9,760 nucleotides of DNA from Methylomonas sp. (GTDB taxonomy: Bacteria; Pseudomonadota; Gammaproteobacteria; Methylococcales; Methylomonadaceae), in NCBI GenBank assembly GCA_028688235.1, contig JAQTYP010000097.1, positions 1 through 9,760 of the forward strand, given 5' to 3'. This document shows positions 1 to 6,538 of this stretch, one piece after another (position 1 is the stretch's first letter; each line of letters begins with the position of its first letter). Position numbers and translations under genes: made by a program. The notes beneath the pieces were generated by a model that ran no database searches, was not told the DNA's origin, and worked only from the letters and a program-made list of their open reading frames with translations.

Positions 1-82
1 CGGTAGTGGCAAATGTAACTTCCCTGACTTCCCAAGGTGATTGCAGGCCTAACGCCATGCTGAATAAGGTTTCACTGTTCAT
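1..82 (-). CDS. ISL3-family transposase, N-terminal 27 codons only
   Basis: This is the beginning of a DDE transposase that would catalyse movement of the insertion sequence at the window edge. Reading from an ATG at 82, the 27 visible residues start MNSETLFSMALGLQSPWEV. The pattern of a hydrophobic start followed by ALGL..PW.V..V.F matches the N-terminus of ISL3 transposases, where it precedes the zinc-binding CxxC region and the catalytic core. Neither of those lies in the window. The frame is open to the edge. No clear Shine-Dalgarno sequence precedes the ATG, which is common in insertion sequences. The family assignment rests on this short motif from memory, so family is likely but subgroup cannot be named. 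Whether the gene is intact is unknown. Confidence 0.7.
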   Translation of the reverse strand, partial: MNSETLFSMALGLQSPWEVREVTFATT

Positions 83-122
83 TGCTATAGGATCGCATAC
101 CCACTATGAATCACATAGAGCC
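1..122 (-). mobile_element. End of an ISL3-family insertion sequence (runs off the left edge)
   Basis: The transposase start at 82 defines an insertion sequence entering from the left edge. Read on the minus strand, the probable outer end is the sequence beginning GGCTCTATGTGATTC at position 122, about 40 bp upstream of the transposase ATG, which is a normal leader length for this family. The other end lies outside the window, so the terminal inverted repeat cannot be matched. The 8 bp next to this end (123-130, AAGATTTT on the minus strand) would be the expected target duplication, since ISL3 elements usually make 8-bp duplications. The end position is inferred from the transposase and the GG-rich start; it is not proven by a paired repeat. 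Confidence 0.6.
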
Positions 123-183
123 AAAATCTTTCAAGTACTTAGAGTACAAGGATTGCCATTGAAATGGCCTCGCCCCACTACAA
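123..183. other. Spacer between insertion sequence and repeat copy 1, with two short hairpins
   Basis: No gene is seen here. It holds two adjacent short inverted repeats: GTACT/AGTAC around a 3-nt loop (about 137-149) and GCCATT/AATGGC around a 2-nt loop (155-168). They could be a remnant of a terminator or of a mobile-element end. Neither is followed by a convincing T-run. This segment has no counterpart next to repeat copy 2. Confidence 0.45.
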
Positions 184-301
184 AAAGTCCGCATGTATTC
201 GGCTCTCTGTATTTTCGAAAAAACGCCGGCATTAAAATCATTTTCCCATACCGACTTATTGCATCGACTTCGCAGTACAGTCAAAGGATTCGATACGACT
301 G
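184..301. repeat. 118-bp direct repeat, copy 1
   Basis: This segment matches 2217-2334 without gaps, with 9 mismatches in 118 positions by eye. The right-hand 50 bp is nearly identical, with a single difference. It starts AAAGTCCGCATGTATTCG and ends CGACTG on the plus strand. Its right end abuts the truncated GSCFA fragment (301-456), whose reading frame runs on into the repeat for 14 codons to a TAA at 256-258. Its left end abuts a 61-bp stretch of unknown sequence before the insertion sequence. No frame gives a recognisable protein, and the outermost ends are not obvious inverted repeats of each other. It could be a remnant of a mobile element or a recombination site; I cannot name it. Confidence 0.85.
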
Positions 302-456
302 GTAGCGACCTTAGTTTCCTGGGTTATTCGAGGTTCAAATGTGACAACAGGATCAACATCTCAAGGCCTAGGCTTAGCAAATGAACGTTTCCAGAAAGCC
401 CTGTCAGTAAGAGTTTTATAGAGATGCGGATTAGAAATCATGGTGATGCTAGCCAT
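301..456 (-). pseudogene. 5' fragment of a GSCFA-domain gene, with in-frame stop, truncated by the repeat
   Basis: Reading from an ATG at 456, or an in-frame ATG at 441, the minus strand encodes a copy of the N-terminus of the GSCFA protein at 3651-4727. After the shared DRAFWKRS-like segment there is a TGA at 361-363, then homology resumes with DVDPVVTF and continues to TQETKVAT, immediately before the position of the GSCFA motif. About 26 of 39 aligned residues are identical to the intact gene. Homology stops exactly where the 118-bp repeat begins, so the catalytic motif and the rest of the domain are missing. The ATG at 456 lies 4 bp after the stop of the upstream GSCFA-TPR gene, suggesting that an intact gene was once translationally coupled there. 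It is a dead remnant in its present form. Confidence 0.85.
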
Positions 457-460
457 TTTA

Positions 461-1954
461 TTAAATATCATACTTTGCGAGTATTTCTAAAGAATCCTGG
501 TGTTCGGGGTCGATAGAAAGCGCAGCTTTAATACACGGGATACCTTCAGACACTCGCCCCATTCGAATAAGCTGAACACCCAGTCGCCAATGGTAATCAC
601 GTTCATTCGGATTGAGGCGGCATGCCTCTTTGAACATCTCCAAGGCTTTATCATGCATCTTCACGCGAGCATAACCCAGCCCCAATTTGTAAGTTGCTCG
701 GGGATGACCAGGAACCAATTCTTTAGCAAGCACTAATTGCGCCACACCCTCTTTGGTAAGTGTTGCCCTAAGCATAGCCACACCTAGATTTAGCCTTGCT
801 TCAAATTCCTCATCCGGCACCATCTTTTCAACAAATCTAAATAGTAGCTCGGAAAAAGCACTTACTGCAGCAGGATAATCTTTAGAGCTAAGAGCCGTCT
901 TACCTCTGGCATTTAATGTCTTTTGTGAAGCAGGTTCCGTGCGTGTTCTTGCAACAGTGGCTTCGTGTTTTTTTGCATCAGGAAGGATCAAATCCGGGCA
1001 GTAATACTTAATTACAGTCGTCATAATATGACCAACGGTATTGAATGTTACATGTATATTGTCAAGCTCATAAGCATACTTTCGCTCTGTAAGTGTCACA
1101 ATTTCATAACTTGGAAAATAATCAACATTATTATGTTGCGACGTAAAAAATTCGGCCGCCGCTCGCTGAACACTTTTACTGTAAGTATTTGCTATGAGCG
1201 CATCTTTCCCTGAAAACGTGGACTTAAACGGAACAGGTGAAACAGTTATTAGCATCTTGAAGTCTGGATGCCCGTGCTCCGAAAGGATTTTGTGAATTCT
1301 TTCTAAAGACTCAAGAATTTCCTCATAGGTGATAATGTTCAGTACAAATCTATCCGGCTCTTGGTCAATGGCAAATTTTGGCGGAATTCCGTTTAGATAA
1401 ATTTGGCTTTTTTTATCAAACCACGCTTCAGCCAAACCTAATGTGATTACAACAATGCGGCAATTTGGGATATCGCGCATTAAATCCATAACCATTTGGC
1501 GACGCTCAATAACTCGATCCAAACTTGCTGGCACCAAATTTGGTACCATCTGCGCGTCGTGCCAAAGACCGTTGCCCGCATTGAGATAAAAATCACAGGG
1601 GGGAATATCGTTCCCATGAAACGCCCATTGCAATTCATTTTCCATGGAATGAACGCTATATTTATTTAAGATGTCATTGGCGGTCTTCGATACTCGCTCT
1701 TCGGCCGGAATATTTATATTCAGAGCAGGCACATCAAAGCCCAACTCGCTAACATATTTCTCTATTTCACGCGCAAAACAAGAGCCAATAGTAAAAATCT
1801 TGTCTGACTTTGAAAAATTAAAACCTGGATTCAATGAAACCTTAACTAGGCCATCAAGGCGCTCGCTTGATTTTCTCCCATCCGGCCAAAGACAGGCACG
1901 GTTTGATCTAAGATTTTTATTCGCAATTGAGGATGAGTATTGTAGGAGTGGCAT
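461..1954 (-). CDS. GSCFA-domain protein with C-terminal TPR repeats
   Basis: This is a two-domain protein of the GSCFA family (SGNH/PC-esterase-like fold), probably acting as an esterase or acyltransferase on a glycan; the exact reaction is unknown. Numbering from a GTG at 1981, the name-giving GSCFA motif is at residues 66-70 and carries the presumed nucleophilic serine. Further conserved blocks follow: TLGLAEAW (180-187), TVSPVPF (246-252), YFPSYEIV (288-295) and a DxxH pair, D307 and H310. Residues of about 354-495 form roughly four TPR units, such as the one around YKLGLGYARV...ALEMFKEACRLNP, and probably bind a partner protein. No signal peptide or membrane segment is visible, so it is likely cytoplasmic. 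I chose the ATG at 1954 because GGAA lies 5 nt upstream; the in-frame GTG at 1981 has no ribosome site but would add nine residues. The gene is A+T-rich compared with the lyase gene at its right. Confidence 0.88.
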   Translation of the reverse strand: MPLLQYSSSIANKNLRSNRACLWPDGRKSSERLDGLVKVSLNPGFNFSKSDKIFTIGSCFAREIEKYVSELGFDVPALNINIPAEERVSKTANDILNKYSVHSMENELQWAFHGNDIPPCDFYLNAGNGLWHDAQMVPNLVPASLDRVIERRQMVMDLMRDIPNCRIVVITLGLAEAWFDKKSQIYLNGIPPKFAIDQEPDRFVLNIITYEEILESLERIHKILSEHGHPDFKMLITVSPVPFKSTFSGKDALIANTYSKSVQRAAAEFFTSQHNNVDYFPSYEIVTLTERKYAYELDNIHVTFNTVGHIMTTVIKYYCPDLILPDAKKHEATVARTRTEPASQKTLNARGKTALSSKDYPAAVSAFSELLFRFVEKMVPDEEFEARLNLGVAMLRATLTKEGVAQLVLAKELVPGHPRATYKLGLGYARVKMHDKALEMFKEACRLNPNERDYHWRLGVQLIRMGRVSEGIPCIKAALSIDPEHQDSLEILAKYDI

Positions 1955-2019
1955 ATTTATTCCATGTGAAGTAGACGGCACTTAGGGTTTGGTCAATTAA
2001 CAACTAATCCAATATATTT

Positions 2020-2219
2020 TTATTTACAGGGATTTTGTTCTTGCATAAGATTCTTTATTACCACCTCTACGTATTTTCTATTTGCATGAGTCGCATCTCC
2101 ACCGTAAAACTGTGGCTTAAGAAATCCATGTTCAGATATTGATTCGAATGGTAGTTCAATAAAATTTACATCTAGCTCTTCGCAGAACTGCTTGAGAGCG
2201 CTCATCACTAGATTCCAAA
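2020..2219 (-). pseudogene. 3' fragment of an SGNH-hydrolase gene, truncated at its 5' end by the repeat
   Basis: This fragment encodes the C-terminal part of a second copy of the SGNH protein found at 5790-6533. Over 48 aligned residues from LWNL to DATHANR, 42 are identical, and much of the DNA matches base for base. It keeps the DxxH catalytic pair (in DATHAN) but lacks the GDSH nucleophile block and about 185 N-terminal residues. The 5' break falls at the 118-bp repeat. On the 3' side homology stops abruptly after THANR, and the tail is unrelated to that of the intact gene, so a second junction is likely there. A 62-codon reading frame from a GTG at 2208 survives and ends in TAA at 2020. 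A functional peptide is unlikely. Confidence 0.85.
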
Positions 2220-2334
2220 GTCCGCATGTATTCGACTCTCAGTATTTGCGAAAAAACGCAGGCATTAAAATCACTTTTGCATACTGACTTATTGCATCGA
2301 CTTCGCAGTACAGTCAAAGGATTCGATATGACTG
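2217..2334. repeat. 118-bp direct repeat, copy 2
   Basis: This is the second copy of the sequence at 184-301, in the same orientation and of the same length. It sits precisely between two broken genes: the 3'-truncated pectin-lyase-fold gene on its right and the 5'-truncated SGNH fragment on its left. In this copy the right-hand terminus (2311-2334) is bounded by the inverted hexamers CAGTCA and TGACTG; in copy 1 the second is CGACTG, so the symmetry is not conserved. The minus strand carries a TAA that closes the frame entering from the lyase gene after IESFDCTAKSMQ. No protein or RNA family is recognised. Confidence 0.85.
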
Positions 2335-3645
2335 AGTGCCGTAACGTAACCTCGAGCTACAACATCATCCAGCGTCATGGCATCGCGGCATTCGGAATGA
2401 AAACCGAATTGCATGGTGGCAATTTTCTGCTCATCAAGGGCCTGCGATCGGGTGATCCGCACCCCGATAGGACCGCTCACACTCCCTCGCATCACACGAA
2501 ATCTGACCTTTCCAGTAACCGTTGGAGCCAGTGTTGACAGACTGACTGTCCTGAATATCAACCTGATGCGTGGCTGGATGTGGGCTAGTTCGCGTGTTCT
2601 TTCCGCTGACGACAAATCCAGCCAGACCGCTATTGGCAACCCGCGCCTGTCGAATCCTCACGTCCGCGGCCCCGTTGGCCACCTTGATGCCAAACGCGTG
2701 GAGCTCGTCAATGCTGGCAGCTTCGATGCTCACCGAAGTCACAGGCTCACCTGCAATGTCGATACCCTCCCAGACCCGAGAGATGCTGGCGCGCTGGATC
2801 ATGATATCGGAAGTTACCGGCTGCCCGATGAAATCCACGGGGCCACTCCCGATGCCAATACCATCGGTTTGCCAAGGCAAGCGCCGCCCATCGTCAAACT
2901 GAGCATACAGGCGTTCGATTATGGGATCGATAATATGCACATTCCGAGACCGAACCACAAACAAACCGGTCAAAGGTTCCTGAATACGCACGCGAGTCCG
3001 AGTTGCCACCGTACAATTATCCATCGGTACAACCTGATATGAATTCCAGGCGAGATGAATCTGTTCCCAAGGCAGACCTTCCACCTGCGTCAGGCAGGGC
3101 GCCCACGTCATATCGTGAATCCAGAGGTTGCGAATTTCCACGTTGCCTGCGTCTGCACCCCACGCCGCGCCGCGCCCATTGCCCGTAATCTCGACGCTGC
3201 TTAAGCGGCTATCCACCACATGGTCAATCCAAATACCTGCCGCGTCCCAAGGGCAACCCTGATGCGGATTGTCGCCTCGATCAACCTTGACACGCTCGAG
3301 CGCAATCCGAATGGGCCGGGTCGGCTCGCCACGAATCAATAGAGTTCGAACCGAGCAAGGCCCTTCGCTATCCTTGGGGGTAGACTGCTGAAGAAAAGCC
3401 GCATTCCTCAATGTCAAATCGTGACGGATCTCGAACGTTCCAGTAACCCTGTATCGTTTGTCCTCACCATCGAGAATAGCCCCGGCGGGAAGTCGAGCCA
3501 AGGCTTCTCGGATCCCGGCACTGTCGTCCCTAGCTCCGTCGCCCGTTGCGCCAAAACTCGCTAGCGTAACCGTGAAAGGAGCAGCTCCAGAATACGCCAC
3601 AGTTATGCACGTCAACCAAAGGAGACACACCGCCGGCGAATTCAC
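2335..3645 (-). pseudogene. Secreted pectin-lyase-fold (parallel beta-helix) protein, probably frameshifted and 3'-truncated
   Basis: The gene encodes an exported right-handed beta-helix protein of the pectate-lyase-3 type, which in polysaccharide clusters usually cleaves or epimerises the exported glycan. A GTG at 3645 starts a hydrophobic leader (CLLWLTCITVAYSGAA, no basic n-region) with likely signal-peptidase cleavage near residue 22. The family's N-terminal signature FGATGDGARDD is at residues 31-41, and helix-like repeats follow. The main frame ends at a TGA at 2434 after 403 codons, but its last 25 or so residues look random (ISCDARECERSYRG). The neighbouring frame reads plausibly there (GVRITRSQALDEQ, then GFHSECRDAM, DDVVARGY) and stays open to 2335, where the repeat starts. 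One extra base between about 2465 and 2510 would explain this. It begins 5 bp after the GSCFA stop, and its G+C is clearly higher than that of the genes beyond the repeat. An intact 403-residue protein remains possible. Confidence 0.72.
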
Positions 3646-3650
3646 TGCAT

Positions 3651-4727
3651 TTATCGATCCAGTGCAATTTCATCGCACTCGACCTCCACCAAGGCCTCAG
3701 CCTGGGCTAAATAAGCATCAGGAACTTCGACCTGAGAATCTGGCGCTTTCGTAACAATCGCGCCGCCCGTGGCATGCAGCAAAAACAGACGCATCACATG
3801 CAAGACCCCTTCCTCGGTGACACTGCGGAGGTCCTCGGCGTAATAGCGGCCACGGTTGAAGTTGCCGATGATAATTTCATAAGACGGAAAGTAATGTACA
3901 TGCGCAAACTGCTTCCGTAGCATCTCAGCGGCGACACGCAACACCGACTTGGAATAGGTAGTGGCAGAAAGAACATGAGCACCAGGTTCGGCAGTCGCCA
4001 TTAGCGGCACGGGAGATACGGTCAGAACAATTTGAGCAGCGGGATTCAGGCCCTGAAGTTGCTCGATAAACTCGGTCATATCCGAGACCACCTCGGCGAG
4101 GTCCTGATTATGGAAGACATGCTGCTCCGGATCGAACTTCCCACCTTCAACGCCGGGACAAAGCGGGAACACCGCGCCATCGGCGCGAGCCATCCAGCAT
4201 TCAGTCAAGCCAAAGGTGAAGACGAATACATCGAGCGTTTCGAACATCTTGCGAACCGCAGCGAGATGTTGGGCACGGTCAGCATGCATCTCGGCCACCG
4301 AAATATAGCCCCGAGGCTGGACCGTCGGACGATAAGGGTCGAGTACGGAACCGTTATTTTCAACCCAGGCATCTTCTTGAGGAGAAAAATGCCCATAGGC
4401 GCGATGCATCAACTGCAGCAACTGCCGGGCTGTGTAGATATTACCGTAACGCGCGGAAAACGTGCCGTAATGATGTTTTTCTCGAATAGACAGTGGAATG
4501 ATAGGATGACCGTCCTCTACTACATAATATTTGTAACCAGAATTACGCAGATGACGAGCAATATGCTGAGCAAAACAACTACCCGCCGTCGCGACTTTAG
4601 TTTCTTGATTTATACGAAGTTCAAATGTGCCAACTGGATCGACTTCGGCAGACTGGCGTTTTGAAACAGATCGTTTCCAAAAGGCTTTGTCAGGAAGTGC
4701 CTTGTAAGGATGTGATGTGCTAGTCAT
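3651..4727 (-). CDS. GSCFA-domain protein (putative glycan O-acyl esterase/transferase)
   Basis: This 358-residue single-domain member of the GSCFA family is probably involved in adding or removing an acyl group on the polysaccharide; the reaction is not established. The motif GSCFA is at residues 49-53, with S50 as presumed nucleophile. Other conserved blocks are TFGLTECW (171-178), TVSPVPLMAT (236-245), the TTYSKSVLR segment (256-264) and YFPSYEII (279-286). Where the GSCFA-TPR protein at 461-1954 has a DxxH pair, this one has D299-L-R-S302, so the usual histidine may be supplied elsewhere, for example H310. No signal peptide is visible. The ATG at 4727 is 1 bp after the methyltransferase stop, so translation is probably coupled; no separate ribosome site is evident. 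A broken relative of its N-terminus lies at 301-456. Confidence 0.9.
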   Translation of the reverse strand: MTSTSHPYKALPDKAFWKRSVSKRQSAEVDPVGTFELRINQETKVATAGSCFAQHIARHLRNSGYKYYVVEDGHPIIPLSIREKHHYGTFSARYGNIYTARQLLQLMHRAYGHFSPQEDAWVENNGSVLDPYRPTVQPRGYISVAEMHADRAQHLAAVRKMFETLDVFVFTFGLTECWMARADGAVFPLCPGVEGGKFDPEQHVFHNQDLAEVVSDMTEFIEQLQGLNPAAQIVLTVSPVPLMATAEPGAHVLSATTYSKSVLRVAAEMLRKQFAHVHYFPSYEIIIGNFNRGRYYAEDLRSVTEEGVLHVMRLFLLHATGGAIVTKAPDSQVEVPDAYLAQAEALVEVECDEIALDR

Positions 4728-4728
4728 G

Positions 4729-5793
4729 TTATTGAAGTGTAAAATAAAAATCTTTGTGATTCTGGCGGTGTTGGATTGAATAACTCTGGAATCCGTGTTC
4801 GTTTATGCATTTGTCGAGTAACAAAGCCATAGATTGAGCTGTGTAAAAGTGAACATGAATAGATACACCATGCGAGATTAATTCATCCACTCTAGATGCT
4901 TGATTTTTCATCTCGGCCCACCGTAGGTAATGTTGTCTTGTCGGTGCCACCAATCCAGCCCGCAGCTCATCTAATATTTCTACGATGGTTGATGGCGCTG
5001 CTCTATAATCTTTAGTACCAGTCAAATCAGGGACAACGGCGAGAATTTTTCCGCCCGGTTTAAGTTTCGATTTCCAGCGTAGCAGATGTCCGATAGGATT
5101 GGCGAGGTGCTCGAAAACATGGCTGGAAAAAATGAAATCCAGAGAATTATCTGCTTGTGGCAGATTCCAGGCAGTGCCTATCGTGTACTTAGAAAAATCG
5201 GCCGATAGCGCACCATACTTTCCCTTTGGATCATAAGCTTCCACCCACTTTTCAATAGGAGACTCTTCAACATACTCCACATCGATACCATTCGATGGGA
5301 TAATTTGCGGTTTTGGTCCGGGACCTATCTCTACTCCTCTCCCTGTGGCAAACTTGATCAGTGACTTCCTTTCAAGACGTTGATGCACAAGAAGGTTGGC
5401 AGTGCCCCCCTGATCAAGTAAAAAATACAAGCTCAAAAACAATGGCTCGTTCTTTTCGATGACAATGCCTTGCCAAGGTATATTGACAGGTACTGGGTGA
5501 TTCGTGATATCAATCACCGACTCGCATTTTGTATTGGCACTATAAACCGTTACTATCAACTTTCCGGTTGTACATTTGCCTGCTGTAGCCACATACCACC
5601 CAATATTGGCTGGCATCGATTTCATTGAATGATGGCTCAGGATATTCTGAAGGATTAATTGCGGTTGATGACTTCGAGAAATATGCAAGCAACGCCAGAG
5701 CAGCCCCATCCATTCGACATTACCAATCTGAAGATCAGATTCAGCTTTAAGGAGATACCGATCTTTCCTTGTAATTAAATCAATCAGATTCAT
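4729..5793 (-). CDS. Class I SAM-dependent methyltransferase with extra N-terminal domain
   Basis: The C-terminal two thirds is a Rossmann-type methyltransferase that would transfer a methyl group from S-adenosylmethionine, most likely to a sugar of the glycan made by this cluster. Motif I is GVEIGPG (153-159), the post-II region has SADFSKY (197-203), the HVFEHL block is at 225-230 and KPGGKILAVVPD at 245-256. A conserved-looking IHVHFYT follows at 312-318. This matches the methyltransferase-11 type often found in sugar clusters. Residues 1-145 are not part of that fold; they include beta-rich stretches (GWYVATAGKC, LIVTVYSAN, FLSLYFLLDQGG) suggesting a small sandwich domain that may bind the substrate, which is inference. 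The ATG overlaps the SGNH stop by 4 bp (ATGA), indicating coupling, and AGGCAG lies about 8 nt upstream. Confidence 0.88.
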   Translation of the reverse strand: MNLIDLITRKDRYLLKAESDLQIGNVEWMGLLWRCLHISRSHQPQLILQNILSHHSMKSMPANIGWYVATAGKCTTGKLIVTVYSANTKCESVIDITNHPVPVNIPWQGIVIEKNEPLFLSLYFLLDQGGTANLLVHQRLERKSLIKFATGRGVEIGPGPKPQIIPSNGIDVEYVEESPIEKWVEAYDPKGKYGALSADFSKYTIGTAWNLPQADNSLDFIFSSHVFEHLANPIGHLLRWKSKLKPGGKILAVVPDLTGTKDYRAAPSTIVEILDELRAGLVAPTRQHYLRWAEMKNQASRVDELISHGVSIHVHFYTAQSMALLLDKCINEHGFQSYSIQHRQNHKDFYFTLQ

Positions 5794-6533
5794 AATAGAC
5801 TGCCTGCTTTTTTCTGCGGAAGAATAGTAAGTTCCTTGAGTTGATACAATACCAATTCACCATACGCCCTATTCGCATGAGTCGCATCTCCACCGTAAAA
5901 GTGTGGTTTAAGAAATCCATGTTCAGATATTGATTCGAATGGTGGTTCAATAACATTTACATCTAGCCCTTCGCAGAACTGCTTGACAGCGCTCATCTCT
6001 AGATTCCATAGAGCTAACCTGAGCTCGGGTTTATTGATATCATGCTCACCAATAATTTTGTCTCGATAACGTGATGTTTTAGCCTTTATATACTCATTGT
6101 CCTCTTTTGGAGGCGGGGTCATAAGGTGATAAACAGGAACAGTAGCCTGACTCTTGAGTTCACCTATTCTCTTGTTTTTCTGACACACCCCATAAAACAT
6201 ATCTCGCATTGTGCTGGATGGGATCAGTTCACAATCAAGGAAAGTATTGTTGCTGCACTGCTCACTAACTACACAAAATTTACGCTCATGCTCCACTAAT
6301 CCAAAAATGTTATGCGCAGTTCCAAGCAATGAAATCACAAAAATATCACCTGACTGGAGGCTGGCCACGGCAGTTTTCGCGTCCTCAAACATCATATCGC
6401 CACGAGTCACGCCGTTTTTTTCGCTGAACATCCAGTGGATATCGAACTCGATTTTATTACCTTTTGGAAATCTTTCCGCAGCATCTTTTAGAACGCGCGT
6501 ATGGGAGTCCCCATAAACAAATATCTTCGGCAT
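5790..6533 (-). CDS. SGNH-type hydrolase/acyltransferase-like protein
   Basis: This 247-residue protein carries the hallmarks of the SGNH/GDSL superfamily and probably acts as an esterase or acyl transferase on a carbohydrate. Block I is YGDSHTR (residues 7-13, S10 as nucleophile). A GTAHN segment around residues 71-75 may serve as the block III oxyanion region. The C-terminal catalytic pair is D216 and H219 in DATHAN. No signal peptide or transmembrane segment is visible, and the GDSH motif lies almost at the N-terminus, so the start at 6533 cannot be far wrong; GGGA about 9 nt upstream overlaps the end of the epimerase gene. It begins 5 bp after the epimerase stop. A + T content is high compared with the epimerase. 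A truncated close copy of its C-terminal part lies at 2020-2219. Confidence 0.85.
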   Translation of the reverse strand: MPKIFVYGDSHTRVLKDAAERFPKGNKIEFDIHWMFSEKNGVTRGDMMFEDAKTAVASLQSGDIFVISLLGTAHNIFGLVEHERKFCVVSEQCSNNTFLDCELIPSSTMRDMFYGVCQKNKRIGELKSQATVPVYHLMTPPPKEDNEYIKAKTSRYRDKIIGEHDINKPELRLALWNLEMSAVKQFCEGLDVNVIEPPFESISEHGFLKPHFYGGDATHANRAYGELVLYQLKELTILPQKKAGSLL

Positions 6534-6538
6534 GAAAT

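Noticed and set aside
6..384. Overlapping plus-strand frames through repeat copy 1
   Set aside because: They cross the IS end, the spacer, the repeat and the GSCFA remnant without homology; one of the frames is interrupted by a stop in repeat copy 2.
2311..2334. Inverted hexamers at the right end of repeat copy 2 as an element terminus
   Set aside because: The second hexamer is changed in copy 1 (CGACTG), and there is no matching sequence at the other end of the repeat.
184..2334. Direct repeats as CRISPR or att sites of an integrative element
   Set aside because: Only two long copies about 2 kb apart, no spacers, no integrase gene and no tRNA gene; the enclosed genes are glycan-related, not mobility genes.
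2413..3042. Plus-strand open frame of 209 codons
   Set aside because: It lies wholly antisense to the beta-helix gene, shows no recognisable domain, and arises in a G+C-rich stretch where antisense frames stay open by chance.
4032..4664. Plus-strand open frame of 210 codons
   Set aside because: Antisense to the GSCFA gene; low-plausibility protein.
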